Under the pieces are notes generated by a model. It did not search any database. It was not told the DNA's origin and worked only from the letters and a program-made list of their open reading frames with translations. A stretch of 64,000 nucleotides of DNA from assembly GCF_000346465.2 (NCBI RefSeq), contig NC_034013.1:3706907-3770906 (forward strand). The letters are read 5' to 3'. Below are positions 1 through 12,583 of this stretch, piece after piece. Each line of letters starts with the position of its first letter. Position 1 is the first letter of the stretch. The stretch is from Prunus persica (taxonomy: Eukaryota > Streptophyta > Magnoliopsida > Rosales > Rosaceae). The translations under genes and the position numbers were made by a program.

Positions 1-578
1 GTCAATAACAGAATTGAGCAACTTGTATCCACATCTAGTTCTATCTTGGAGTCTGTAAGCAACGTGTGTAAATTAATAAGATTCATATGCACCTTTTGGC
101 CCTTCTAGTGGGTTTTGAAAATTCAAACAATCTTTACAGCAGATTTTCATGCGTCCTTCTTGGTTGGACTTCTGCCCTCTTCATTGATATCATATATTCA
201 CAGCAGATTTTTAAGATCATACATTAATTGATGTGAACGTCATATTATTCAAGAACATAAAAATAAAAAGTATGGCAGTGTCTTCACCATAGAGGAAGAT
301 AATGTACAAATATATATATTTGTACACATTTGATAAGATGCACAAAAGGGGAGATTAGATTAGATAAAAAATTTACAAGGAAAGAAAGCAGACAAGCAAA
401 TGAAATAAACACAGAGAAAAAGAGCATGGAACCTCTTTTATCTCATAGCTAGCTACATTCTATATAATTAACATAGCTTTTTATTTCTTGATGTTGAGGT
501 TAATTAGTTAATTAAAGCCTTTTCTCATGAACTCTTTTCCCGATCTACCTTGGCGTGCGACATATGAAGTATTTTCAG
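1..578. other. 3' flank of the TPR-like gene, no gene seen
   Basis: AT-rich sequence downstream of the minus-strand TPR-like gene. It probably holds that gene's 3' UTR next to position 578, but no polyadenylation site can be fixed. There is no open frame with recognisable similarity and no clear repeat boundary. Confidence 0.4.
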
Positions 579-1997
579 CTAAAAGGCATGAACTAGAGCT
601 GGCGCTGGTGAAACTTGAACGTTTGGGTTGATTTCTTCATTCTCCTCTTCATCTTCCTCTGCTTCCCACATGAAGCTAGCGAAGGCCCCCAACACCATGC
701 TGCATGTACACATTCATAATATAGTTATATATATTAAGAAGAGTATTGACTTGTAATTTTAATTTTGAGTTTCCAGTCTGATCATGGGATTAAGTAGTGA
801 TATATGTTTGGTTGACAAGAAAACTACGTTCAACAAAAAGAAAAAGTTTCGAAATCGAACAAAATTTCTTGCACTTTGTTCAATCAAACTCGGCTATGCA
901 AAAACGAGTAATGTTACAAACATCAAATTAAACCTCAAAAGTTTGGATCTAACTAACGATTGATGTGATTGTATTTCATTTTTATTATCATTTGGAAGTT
1001 CGAATCTCATTTATGGTTGGCCATTTTGCCATCTAATTTGTCTCTCTTCGCCAAAACTTAGTAGTAATCTTCGATAATGTATCGATATCATTGTCGTCAA
1101 CAAGATCTACCGACATCTTAACAGAGTCTAGACTGGCTCGACAATACTTCTTCTATTTTCTTCTCTGTTTTTTTTTATAAAAGTAAGAGTCTAGACTCGA
1201 ACTTGGGTGCACGGTACCGGCTCACTACCTTGGCCAACAGGGCAAACCCGCGTTTGCATGTAACTTGTATATTTTTAACAACCAAGCAAAGATAGATAAA
1301 AATAACATACCAATCGTCAGGGGAAGCAGAAACGGCCTGATCAAAGTAAGACTTGGCTCTCTCCTCGTCTCTGTGCGTCTCCCAGATCAGCTTTGCGTAC
1401 AGCGACAACAAGTCGCCATCTCCAGGGCTCGCCAATATGGCTCTGCAATAGCACTCTTCAGCTCCCGCCACATCCTTCTCCACCTTCAGTCATCCAATTT
1501 CACATAAAATCGAAAGTCAAATTTCATTTCCTTGCTAATTTTATTTCCACAAAACTATAATTAATTTAATTAATTACCTCATGCAAGAATTTTCCGTAGT
1601 TTCTCAGAAGCAGAGGGTCATCGGGATTTGACTTTAGCATTTCTTGATAATAATCTCCGAGCTTTTTCTGCTCGCCTTCGTCGACTGTCGACAAAGCGTT
1701 GACTCCACGATCTCCGCCAGGAAACCGCTGCTTCTCCGCAGGAAAAGCGGGCGATTTCGCCGCAAAATCGTTCTCCGATCTGAGAATGTCGCTCTCCGAC
1801 CGAGCTCTCCGGATCATTTTATCTCTCCGGTGATTGACGTCGAGATGAAGAGAGATCCTTGGAGATCCGACGGTGCTCCTCGGGCCGGAGAAAACGCTGG
1901 ACAGCGAGTCGTTTCGGGAGAGGGACACTCTGGGCGAACCGGGCACGGCCGGCGACTGGGCCGAAATCGAACCGGTTCGGATCATTACAGCTTCCAT
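579..1997 (-). CDS. TPR-like superfamily protein
   Basis: Three coding exons, 1997-1578, 1483-1311 and 699-579, join in frame to 237 residues. All four splice borders are GT-AG. The first about 95 residues are rich in Ser, Arg and Pro (for example GSPRVSLSRNDSL), a likely disordered region. From about residue 105 helical repeats of TPR type follow: a unit around YYQEMLKSNPDDPLLLRNYG, one around AEECYCRAILASPGDGDLLS and one around AKSYFDQAVSASPDDCMVLG, after which comes an acidic tail (EAEEDEEENEE). This layout matches a plant family annotated only as TPR-like proteins, whose members are short and end in the same acidic stretch. The molecular role is unknown; TPRs normally bind protein partners. 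The start at 1997 is the first ATG of the open frame, and a second Met occurs four residues later. The upstream 100 bases contain a TATA-like run near 2095-2104. Confidence 0.85.
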
Positions 1998-3939
1998 AAC
2001 TGCTTAATGAAGCTTTTGTTTTGCTTACTTTTCCAGTGTTGAGCAAAGTGAGAGTTTATAATTTCTGCTTTTTGGGTGGAGGCCCGTGAGAAGGCGTATA
2101 TATAGTTCGTCTTCGCCGTTGGATGCGCTGACGGAGTTGACTTGGGGTCCTACGAGATGAGGACACGTGTGGTGGTGCACGTGAGGGTGGCTAGTGAGTA
2201 GGCAACTCCGATGGAATAGGCGGGAAGAGCGTGATCGGGTAATGAACGAAACTAAAAGCAGTGTCAAGTGCCAAGTGCAGGTGTCGGGACAAATCTTGTG
2301 GGTCCCATTTGTACGGACTGTGTTCCGCTTAAACCATTTTTTTCTTGTCCAAACGGCTTACTCAAGCGATATGCCGTGTTGAAAATCTAAGCAGATGAAT
2401 CAAATCCATTAGGTTATCAAATAATACTACAATTTAGCATTGTAGCAATTTGATGTTTGTAGCTGTTTAAAAGTTAAAATTTGTTGGTTTATTTTCTTTT
2501 TGATTCTCAAGTTAATCGCTATATTTACGGAGGCAATTAGTGAAAGAAAATATATTTAACTCTCAAATTGCTTACTTTACTATTGCAATAGATTTGGTCT
2601 ACATCTTGCCTCAAACAAGAAAAATTCATCGATTTGTCATTTCTTTGAGTCGATAAATTAGTTCGGAAGAAAAAAAAAAAAAGTGCTAATGTTTGGTCCT
2701 AATCTTGACCTTGAGGCTCAAGCAGACATCGAGTGTATTTTGTTAATTATAATGGTGCCTTTCCATAAGAACTACCTTTGAATTGCCAACTATGGTTGAT
2801 AGAAACATACGACGACATTTTTCAAGGCACAAGCATATGTTCTGAGCAATGTTCTAAGGTTGGAAGTGATAGGTATCATCCATTGCAATTTGCATACAAG
2901 GAGATTTTGATTAAATAGTGTCACAATCTATACCTATCTATACCATGAACTGCTTATGTGCAAGAAACTTCAATCACTTAAAGCTCAATTTCGAAAAACA
3001 GATTTATGTTAAAATGTGGAAGGGAAAATCGTACCTTAAACATGTTCGAATATTAAAAATATAAGTATCACTTAACCAAGAACTAATTTATGCAAATTTA
3101 CAGTGTATTAAGAGAAACAAAGTAAACCATCCATTGATTGATAATCGATGAGATCCCAATGGCAATGGGACAGAGACAGGACCGCCATCCTAGATTGTCC
3201 ATCTCTATAATGAAAAGTAACTGAAATACCACGTTAGGAATGGGTGAGGCCGCATACGGTTTGGCCGCATATGGTTTGGCATAATTTCTGTGTTCCCATC
3301 CCCTGGGCCATGCTGTAAGTAAGAGACAAACCACTAAATTAAAAAGACACTTTCTCAAATTTATTAAAATTAAAAGATAATTAAGAAGTTAAAAATGCAA
3401 CAGAGTCTATTCTAGTAAAAAATAGTTTTGATTTGTAGATCAGTAATTGTGGTTCTAACTCGATGAAATCTTGATGATGTATGTGTAAAAATCTCATTTT
3501 TTATGCAGTTTAAACTATCGCTTGTAAGCCCTATATTTTTTTGATAAAAAAAAACAGAAAAAACGATGGATTTGCATGCTTCTCTAACCTGATACCGTAA
3601 TTTGTTTGCAAGAAATAGGGATCCATCCCCCCTCTGCCCTTTATTTTTCTGTCTCTTTTGTTATTTTCTTCCCCACTCATTCCTTTTTATTTTTGGGTCA
3701 GAACCCACTCATGCCCGATACACTGCAACACTGCTTTTCACTCTCATCCACATCCAATGTAACTTCGGGGTAGGGTAGGGCCTGCCTGCCCGACGTTACC
3801 TCACGTTTATACTTCCCGTGGAGTTATGGTCCCATGTGACATCATGTGATAATTTCCCCTAATTTGGTACAATGCGACGCGTGCTATACTATACGGCAAT
3901 TCCTAAGAAAACATGATGATTCTGGTTCAAGCCGAGCAC
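1998..3939. other. Intergenic, promoter side of the TPR-like gene
   Basis: About 1.9 kb without a supported gene. The part up to about 2200 is the likely promoter of the TPR-like gene and is GC-richer than the rest. It includes TATATA on the plus strand near 2096-2103 and an ACACGTG near 2163. The remainder is AT-rich. A stretch near 3400-3530 resembles one near 21870-21985 (shared GTGTGAAAAATCTC-like words) and may be an old SINE or MITE copy. Confidence 0.4.
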
Positions 3940-4381
3940 TAAGAGCATCTCCAAAGGTATGAAATAGTGATTTCATGCTAATAATGATTCTAAATCATAT
4001 GGCACATTATGCTTTTTATCACATTGTGGGTTTAGTTGCAAATTATGTTATTTACATTAACTTCAACGTGTAAGGGTTTTTTTAATCATTTTATGATCCA
4101 TTTTAATATTCAACCATATGGATGTTCTAATTTTTTTTAATATATATTTAAAGATGGAAAAATCGAACCTAAGATATCAGATACATAACTAAATACTCTT
4201 AATCATGGAGCTACAACCCCTTGCCCATATGGATGTTTTATTGGTGACCTTGTAAATTACACATTTTAAAAGTTAAATGTCAAACATCGCCTTTGCTTTT
4301 GAGTTCTAACCTTTGAGAGTTGAGCAATGATCAAATTCTTGTGTGTGGGGGAAATGGTGGTGGAACACCACACCCCACAAG

Positions 4382-5176
4382 CAGTGGCGAAGCTAGAATT
4401 TCGTGTGTGGGGGGGGCCTCTCACAAAATATAAACAATAAAAAAATTTGAACTCACAAGACATACCAAAACATCAAAAATCATATTGTGTATTCATTGCA
4501 ATCATCATTGTTCTTGACGAGTTTTCATATTTTGAAATCGTTGCATAACAACCTCGTCATCTATACTATTGGAAATGTCTCTCTCAATATATGCAACGAA
4601 GCAATCAATTATACACAAATTGAAAGATCAATTAAAATCAATAAAAAATCAAAAAAATCAAAATTTATGAACTAAAAAAAATAAAAAAATAAAAAAATAT
4701 AAAAATAAAAAAGAGAACTACTGAAAAAAAACTTAAATTGAATAAATTAACCTAATTAAAACTTGATATTGAATAAATTAACCTAATTAAAACTTGATAT
4801 TGAATAAACTAACCTAATTAAAATTTGATAGTTTAATATGGAGTTTGAGAGAAAAACTCACAGACAGTGTATTGAGAAAGTCTGCTTTGCTGCTTGTGTA
4901 TCTCCAATAAAGGAGAAAAATGGGTTAGGATTTTATCAATTTTTGTAAAAGGGTAAATATATAATAATAAGAGCCATAAACCTTTGGAAAAAGGAAAGGA
5001 AAGTGGAGCTTGGTGGAAAGAAAACATGATTTGACTGCTGGCCCACGTGGTAAAATAAACATATTAATTTAATATAGATTATTCAATAATAGCAATACAT
5101 ATTACATTTTAAAAGAAAGAAAAAACGTTGAGTGGGGGCCAGTGACTGCACTGGTCCCTACTTGCCTCCGCCCCTG
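4382..5176. mobile_element. Non-autonomous hAT-like transposon, 795 bp
   Basis: The element begins CAGTGGCGAAGCTAG and ends with the inverse of CAGGGGCGGAGGCAAG. It is bordered by a perfect 8-bp target duplication CCCACAAG (4374-4381 and 5177-5184). An 8-bp duplication and CAGNGGCGGAGC-type termini are hallmarks of hAT elements. No transposase is encoded. It lies inside the larger 3943-5807 element, so it is the younger insertion. Confidence 0.85.
4738..4830. repeat. 31-bp tandem repeat, three copies
   Basis: Three adjacent copies of an AT-rich 31-bp unit built around AATTAACCTAATTAAAAC. The first two are identical and the third differs at two positions. It lies inside the hAT-like element. 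Confidence 0.85.
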
Positions 5177-5810
5177 CCCACAAGATAAAAAAGGTCATGT
5201 GCAGCTGTGGCCTCCGAAAGATATTTTGTTCATTTTTATAGATCTTTTAGAAAGAAATGGATGAATCGGTAGAGCAGGCTTACAAGGAACTTTTAGTAAT
5301 TATAATAATAATATTAATAATTTCAATGAGAGAAATTCAATCATTAAAAAAAAAAAAAGGGAGAGAAATCCAATGATCAAAATATTTTTTTGGCTCTCCA
5401 AAAATGTTGCTAAATCTCTATTTTATTTTTTATTTTTTTGCATAAAATCATATCTTAACTTGGTAAAAAAGTTAAGAATTTATGCTATGAAAAGGTCGAA
5501 TAAATTGGAATAAAATAAAGCAAGTTTAACAGAATAGTTAGGAATTCATCCTCAGAAACTTCTTATCAACAAATTGTTTATTTATTCGGTAAGATTGAAG
5601 TAGGTAAGAGAGTGAATATGATATTTTATTATTTTTAAAAATAGAGCCTGATATACCTCTTCAGTTTGAAGTAGGCAATATTGCTTTGTGGGGAGAGTAG
5701 GTAAGTTTTGCCTACTCATTTGCCTCTTCTCTTTGAGCATGAAAATGCTGATGAGGCAAAGCAAATGAGGTTTGCCTATTCTTTTGCCTCTTCCCTTGGA
5801 GATGCTCTAA

Positions 5811-6955
5811 AGACAGATGTAGCAATTCTAAGTAGTAAACCCTTTCATCCAAATTCAAATCTCCCTCTCTATAAATTAGGTTAATTTAGTGTATAATATA
5901 ACTTTTGTTAAAATAAAATAAAAAAGCAGCAAACCTTTGATAAGTCTGAAATAACAATTTGGGAGGTAAGGTTCATTATGTCATTTCATATTAGGTTTAT
6001 ATTTTATGGTATATGAATGAAATTCACTTGTATCGTTGAGCTTTGTAATATATAAAATTTAGAAAGTATTTTATTTTTTAGAACGCAATTGAAAATGTAA
6101 AAGTAAACGATAAAAGTATCTAACAAGTCATATACACAATTTGAAAAGTGACAAGAGCAAAGTGACTGTCGACAAAGGTGTTTACATATACAATTTGAAG
6201 AGACTTTTTGATTGGAAAAATTAACCTAGAAGTTAATCCCTCATTTTTCAACCATGATTTGGATAATCACGCACAAACAAACCTCAACACTTGATTTGTC
6301 AGTTGATAAGGGCAATGAAGACAAACGAACACCCACAGAAAATGTCGGCTTGCCGTTGTGCAAATAGTTCATGTGGTTAAGTTAACCAGTAGGTAAAACA
6401 GGCACGTTTGAGTTCTACCAGTTTTTCCTTCAAGATATTTTTGACATTAAGCTAACTTTATTCACATCATGTGCTGTGAGTTCGAATTAAAACAAAACAA
6501 ATGGCACCTTATCAGTTATATCATCTAAAGAAAAAGACAAGGAAGATTGGTCGACTTTTTAATGGTACATGTCAAAATCAATCTAATCTTCTTTTTCTCA
6601 AGTGGTTTATCTTTTCGTTTTTGCTTGAAAAAGTCTCCCAGATTATGATAAGCATCAATTAATCAAGCATTCTTTTTTAATTATGAGAGTCTTTTTTCTT
6701 TGACAATGGCAGATTATGATAGCCGGTAATTGCTCGTTCGTCGTCTTCAGCCAGGGTCTTTGGCAACACATGATTTAATTATTTCAAGTGCTTATCTTAT
6801 CATGCTAGTATATTAGATACTTCGGCAATCTATATCTATATCTAACCAGTAATTAATTTAGTAACTTAAACAAAAAATATTTAACCTAAATATACAGTTG
6901 ACGTACACAGTTAACCCATTCAACCTAGTGGTTTAGCAAACAGGTTATACGGGAT
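5811..6955. other. Intergenic, no gene seen
   Basis: AT-rich sequence between two transposon clusters. No open frame with recognisable similarity and no clear element border was found. Confidence 0.4.
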
Positions 6956-7261
6956 CCCGAACATCTACATTTAGTATCAGTGCATTTATACGCATTTAAA
7001 GAAATCTGAACCATTTGATTAATCTTATGACTAAGATTAAACCACATCAGTAAAATTGTATTAAGTTAAAAACTCACCTTATGTATTGTATCAATCACCC
7101 CTTATCATATAGTGATTCTGGTAAATAGCGGTGGACAATGGCAAGTGCACAATTTCCTCTCTAAGATGTGAGATTTGAAATTAATTATGTTTTAATCATG
7201 AAGAACTGTTTCAGATAAATTCTTCTATATCTTCTCAAGTCCAATATCCAATTGAATATTT

Positions 7262-7442
7262 CAGTCTCGATTTTTTGGACTAGGAATTTAAGAGATTTAT
7301 GGTCACTCACCGTTGGATGTAAATTCAACGGTTCACTCACTCTTGCACTCTTTTTAAGAAACTTTTTTGAACTGTTAGATTAACATCCAACGGTTGGTGA
7401 CCACAATCTCTTGGACTCCTGTGATCCAAGAGATCGAGGCTA
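7262..7442. mobile_element. 181-bp MITE with 10-bp target duplication
   Basis: The ends are inverted repeats of about 65 bp: CAGTCTCGAT on the left and the inverse of TAGCCTCGAT on the right, with shared inner words such as CACCGTTGGATGT and CCAACCGTTGGATGT. It is flanked on both sides by TTGAATATTT (7252-7261 and 7443-7452). A 9-10 bp duplication and long arms fit a Mutator-like MITE. It lies inside the larger 6956-8660 element. Confidence 0.8.
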
Positions 7443-7866
7443 TTGAATATTTAAGTTTTCACAAATTCTTCATAGTTGGGTTAAAGAATAGTTAATTCAA
7501 ATTTTCCTGCAAATGAGGATTAGATGGAAAATATGAAAATTTCGGACCTAGCATTCTCACCCCAATAGAGACCCACAAACAAATGCCATTCAATGGCCTC
7601 AAGAATTTATTTGTTCATATAGTTTGGTTCAGATAGTATCTTTTTTTGGGTGGGGAGGTTGATATGTGATCTGGAGACAATGGAAGATGTTGAAGGGAAG
7701 ATATGTGGGTGACGAGGGAGGAGAGGATGGGGTGGAGTGGCCGAAGCAATGGCATTTGAAAGGAGAAGACAATTGAGGATACACATGTGGGTAATTGATA
7801 CAATACATAATACATAAGGTGCGTTTTCAATTTAATACAATTTTGCTAACGTGGTTGAATCTTAGG

Positions 7867-8576
7867 CGAAATTATAGAATTATACGATAGTACCACGTCA
7901 GTGTATAGTACTCATATTCAAATACAGCCACATCTCCATTTTAGAAAAGAAATTAATTATTGTTTCACAGCTGGACTTTTTAGTTTAATTTTTAACTTTT
8001 GAAATAAAATTAGAAAAATAAAAATAAAAATTTCCTAACAGCCACCTATCTGAGTAGGAGTACTATATGCTGACGTGGTACTACCGTATAGTACTCCCAT
8101 TCAAATACAGCCACATGTCCATTTTAGAAAATTAATTAATTATTATTTCACAGCTGGACTTTTTAGTTTAATTCTTAACTTTTGAAATAAAATTAGAAAA
8201 ATAAAACTTAAAAAAAGAAAAGAAAAAGAATTTCCTAATAGCCACCTATCTCCTAACCCAACAACCTGCTATGACGGCCACCCTCTCCTTCCACTATCTT
8301 CACCCCTTATACTAATTGTAGACCAAGTTTTAGAGGAAGGAGGATTAAACCGGTATTGATGATGATGAAATGGAGTAGTCTTGACAATTAAAAATTGGTT
8401 CGTTTAAGTTTTCTTTTTTCTAATTTTATTTCAAAAGTTAAGAATTAATAAAGTAAAAAGTTTAGCTGTAAAATAATAATGAATTTATTTTATAAAATGG
8501 ACACATGGCCATATTTGAGTGGAAGTACTATATACGCTAATGTGATAGTACCGTATCATTCTATAATTTCTCGAAT
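7867..8576. mobile_element. Fold-back element inserted in the right arm of the larger transposon
   Basis: The left end GCGAAATTATAGAAT matches the inverse of the right end GAGAAATTATAGAAT, and similarity continues inward for about 150 bp (for example ATAGTACT and CAGCCACAT). An internal direct repeat of the left arm occurs near 8085-8215. The host sequence ATCTTAG is present on both sides, a probable imperfect 7-9 bp target duplication. There is no coding capacity. Confidence 0.65.
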
Positions 8577-8831
8577 ATCTTAGTCATAAAATTAATTAAA
8601 TGGTTAAGATTTCTTTAAATGCATATAAATGCACCGATACTAAATGCAGAAGCTCAGAACCTAGTCTTGTTCGGATTGAACATTCCTAACTCATTTAATT
8701 AACAAGTTGTATTCAGGTTGGGCATTTTAACCCGTTTATTACCTCAATACCAACCGGACCCATTTCCAACCCTATTGGACTCAAACAGGCTAGTTACCCC
8801 TATTGTTTACTCTCTATCACTATGTATATAA

Positions 8832-9236
8832 GAGTATTCATAATGGACTCCATAAACCACCTCCTTAAATAAAATTTAAGGAGGAAATAAGAAAACTCAC
8901 CTCCAATCATGCTCCATATCTAGCTCTTAAAATATGGAGACCTCTAGGAGCTCCTAAATCTGAAGAGAGAATGAACTCCTAGTGGCTCCTTATAACTTAA
9001 TGCTACCCTATTTAATAAATATTTTAAAACCTTTAATCAATATTGTCTATTTTTATATTATTTTTTCATATAGATGGACCATTTATGTTGAATTAAAATA
9101 TAATTCTAGCATTTATGACTCCCTAAACTAGAAAGTATAATTAAAGTTGAAATTTTATGGAGAGCTCCAAAAATAACTTTTGTGTGTTTTTAGCTAAATT
9201 TTAACTAAAAAATAGTAAGCATGATTGTAGATGCTC
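8832..9236. mobile_element. 405-bp Tourist-like MITE with TAA duplication
   Basis: The ends are imperfect inverted repeats (GAGTATTCATAATGG on the left and the inverse of GAGCATCTACAATCATG on the right), bordered by TAA at 8829-8831 and 9237-9239. A diverged copy in the opposite orientation lies near 20779-21151. There is no open frame. Confidence 0.7.
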
Positions 9237-9239
9237 TAA

Positions 9240-10394
9240 TATGCATCTGAATCAATGAAAACTCAAATTGGGTATGAAATTATTTTTAAGCCTTTATCTC
9301 TATTCAAATAATGAGCAAAATAATTTGTAGTTCTTAGTCCAAGTGTTTCATGTTACACAAATGTCCCAAAACATTGAAAAGGTCTAAGGATCTTTATAAC
9401 AGGCAACATAGATAAATATTAACTACAACGTTGGAACCTGTAGCTCTAGGTGTAGAGACCATTTACCTCCGTACTCAGGCGAGTCGGCACCCGTTTCCCC
9501 TTCGATATCTTTTACACCCAACAAAGTAAATAAAAACATTTATAAAAAAAATCCACTATAGTACATTGATTTAATCTTTTAGGGGTTGCCCACGATGTGT
9601 AAAACCAGCAGCAGTTGGTAATCAGCCCCAAAAAGCCACGCTCAGAAATTCAAGAAAATATCCATACTATCAATCAGGCTTCCGGCAAATCAGACTGACA
9701 GCTCCATGAGTACATGGATGTACCTGATATTTCAAGTATATGAGGTTTTCTCATATTTATTCTGCTCAATATTTCAAGTCTAACACTGCACATAGACATT
9801 TCACATCCGTATACAGTTCTTCATGATCCTCAAAATTTAAATTTCAAGATAAAATACTACAGTTAATCAGAAAGATATCACTTTTGTAACATTGACTGTA
9901 ACCTTATAAGTCAGCAGCATCATTACTTATATCAGTATGACAGTATCCATGTTAGCATGGTTATCAAACTAGTCAATAGCAGGCATTTGTTGTTAGAACT
10001 AAGAAGTTGTTAATGACTTGTCAGGCAGCTCGGAAGTTAACAGGTTAGGATGTAAGGCTGGCCATGCTAACCCTTATAACGTGAAAGGAATAACCTGTTT
10101 CAGTTCTTTGTTAAATACTCCATTTACATGTACTGCCATTGCCAGCCTTAAACTGGAAGCTTATCCTAATCTGTCAACTGCTTAACTTCTAAAAGCTAAT
10201 ACATGACACTAACTAGCTTCACAATCATGCTAATAGGATTAGTGAAGTCAACAATAATGCTACACGTAAGGTTGCTGTACATTATTGTTCAGATCTCAGT
10301 ATTTAGAATGATACGGTAAGAAAATATACAAAGTATATAGTATTGTTCAGATCTTATATTGTTCAATAAAGTTTACTAACCTCTAAAGACCAAG
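9240..10394. other. Intergenic, downstream of the V-ATPase assembly factor gene
   Basis: AT-rich sequence without a supported gene. The portion next to 10394 is expected to carry the 3' UTR of the minus-strand gene. Confidence 0.4.
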
Positions 10395-12583
10395 TCACTG
10401 ATTCTTCTTTAGCTTGGGTGTGGAAGAAGATGATCTAAGATCTTGACCAGAACTTCTAATTATGAAAATAAGTGTTTCTACGAGCATGCTAACTACCAAT
10501 CCAAGAATGCCTCCAGCAGCATTCTGAAACAAGAAAATAATAGTGCCATTAACTTCTATAACACTAGAAAAAGTGAAAGACATAAAAGAACTTTTAGACA
10601 AACAAAAATCCAGCAATAAACCCCCAAGGCTAAAATAACCAAGAAACCGAAAAATAAATTCACAAATAGAAAATGGTCTCTTGAAGACACATACCATCAC
10701 GGGACTGTGGTTAAACAAGGCTCTGAATGCAGCATATCCTACCAAATAGCCGGTAAACATAGTCACCACAACATGTAAACCTGTAGAAGTTTTTGATTGA
10801 TTATCATCGGAACATCCAATAAATATTTTCTAAGAAATGATCTAAAATAAACACAAAATTTACAGAACATAGAGAACAAAAAGGGAGAAACTAAAAGAGT
10901 ATAAATCAAGCATTACTAGAGGGCAAGCAAAAAAATTTAAACCATAGTAATAGATGCATTAAAATATATGAAACCACCCAACTCTATTTGAAAATAAGCG
11001 GAATAAATTTCAAAACGGTTTAATTTAAATGCAAAGAGAGTTTGAAATATGCAAGCAAACTATATTAATAGATTCCCAAAGAAAAATGTTTCCAACAAAT
11101 CTAATCTTCTTGGCCAGGGAGCCTGCACTGCCTTCAATCCAGTTTCAAGTTTCAACTAAAGCATAAAGAAAACTTCAACTCCCCCTTCTCATTTTGCTAC
11201 ATCTTCCACTGGGAATAAGATAATGGCAAGCAAAAATTAAACTGCAATATGATAGCAAGTAAAGGCCATTAAAATGTCTCGCTAATATATACGAAAGAAA
11301 AGTAAAAAAATTTGATTTCATCATACAAGTGCTAACTGATAAGAGTGAGCACACCGCCAAAAAAACACGAAACTTCCAGTCAACTTCTGCAACATAATTC
11401 CTTAAGCTTATGAAAACATCTAGATTTGCTATTAAGACAGAAAACTCGACAAGTGCCAAATGCAACAACAAAAACACTAAGAACATCATACAACATTTTT
11501 TTTCCCGTACTTATGCATGCTTGGCATCATAAACATCACAAGTTTGGATACTGCAATTTGTTTGACCTTTGTGTGAAAATCTAACAGACATCCTACCTTT
11601 GGTGCAATCAAGAGTCAAGACCAATGTTGACACAAAAAAAATAGAGTCAAGACCAATGAGCAACATTTACATGCAATCAATTACCATATGAAATTCAAAC
11701 CGTCCCCACATTTTTTGCATACAAAACAACCATGCTCCCTTCACTCCAATTGTCATAATTCTAGAATTTCAGAACAACCAAAAAGTTGATCGAAATACGA
11801 AGCAACATTCTTATATCATGTCATATTCCAGTAAACCAACTAGTATCAACCATCTCGCTTCCAAACTGTTCATAGTTTGGCCTCCATCCCCCTCAAATGC
11901 ATTCACATAAAATTGATTGCCATCAGTGGACCAATCAATACTACAAATTGAAACTCTTTTCAATATGTCCATTGAATTTAAAATGGAAAAGGGTATCCAT
12001 GGCCACAAGTAATACCATTCTGAACCAAGCAGTAAAATATCATGTAAGATATGTATAAACTCTTTAATCTTACCAAAGCCCAATTGATCCTTGTAAGATG
12101 AGAAAGGCTCATTGGTCTCTTTCTTAGGTGTAATATCCTTCACAAGTTCTGCATACGCATTCCTCTCCAGAATTTCAGCCAGCTTCTGAAGTCTGGCCTT
12201 CAACTCCTCACTCTAAAACACAATAAGAACAATTAACTTTACATTTCATTTGTAATCCCCAGAAATTAGAGGCAAACAAGAAAAAGAAAAAAGGGTAATA
12301 TGCTGTTTTGTGTCCTCACCTTTTCTCTGGGTTTGGGGCTGGTGAGCACGAACTCGGATCCTGAGAAGAGTTGGACCAATTGGGGCCGGGTGGAGGCATT
12401 GGACGCGAGCCAGAGAGCTCGGAGAGACTTGTACGGAACATTGGGTTTGGAGGAGAGATTGGAAGCGATTTGCTGGAGTTCCTGAGAGAGGTGTGGGTCT
12501 GTGGAGGCTGAGGTGAGAAATGCGAGGATGGGGTCGGTGGTGGAGACGACCAGTCCCGGTGGGTTTGTGTGGTCACTGCTCAT
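10395..12583 (-). CDS. VMA12: V-ATPase assembly factor, Vma12/TMEM199 family
   Basis: Four exons, 12583-12320, 12212-12074, 10780-10695 and 10523-10395, join in frame to 205 residues across GT-AG borders. Vma12 is an ER membrane protein that helps assemble the membrane sector of the vacuolar H+-ATPase. The hydrophilic N-terminal half contains helical segments (ELKARLQKLAEILERNAYAE). The signature YKDQLGFGLHVVVTMFTGYL leads into the first membrane segment, and AAGGILGLVVSMLVETLIFI forms the second. This is the two-helix layout of the Vma12 domain. The last four residues are KKNQ, a KKXX-type dilysine signal that would retrieve the protein to the ER. Length and order agree with plant members. 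Intron 2 is about 1.3 kb with no gene inside. The start at 12583 is the first ATG of the frame. Confidence 0.88.

Larger units (their letters stand above)
3943..5807. mobile_element. TAA-flanked inverted-repeat element (PIF/Harbinger- or Tourist-like)
   Basis: The left end reads GAGCATCTCCAAAGG and the right end is its near-exact inverse (reverse complement GAGCATCTCCAAGGG). Both ends are bordered by TAA (3940-3942 and 5808-5810). A 3-bp TAA/TTA duplication is typical of the PIF/Harbinger superfamily. The 1.9-kb interior holds a second transposon (4382-5176) and no transposase frame, so the element is non-autonomous. An alternative is two unrelated elements whose outer ends happen to match. 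Confidence 0.6.
6956..8660. mobile_element. Inverted-repeat transposon carrying nested insertions
   Basis: The left arm (about 6956-7105) matches the reverse complement of two separated pieces on the right: 7790-7866, which pairs with the inner half, and about 8577-8660, which pairs with the outer half. The shared words include TTTAGTATC, GTGCATTTATA, CATTTAAAGAAATCT and CACCTTATGTATT. The right arm is therefore split by a later insertion (about 7867-8576). Arms of about 140 bp suggest a Mutator-like or related fold-back element. No transposase frame is present, and the outermost border and target duplication could not be fixed. Confidence 0.65.

Noticed and set aside
10395..12583. Separate short genes at 11175-11489 and 11811-12203
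   Set aside because: The first lies wholly in intron 2 of the Vma12-like gene with no similarity; the second is exon 2 plus intron read-through.
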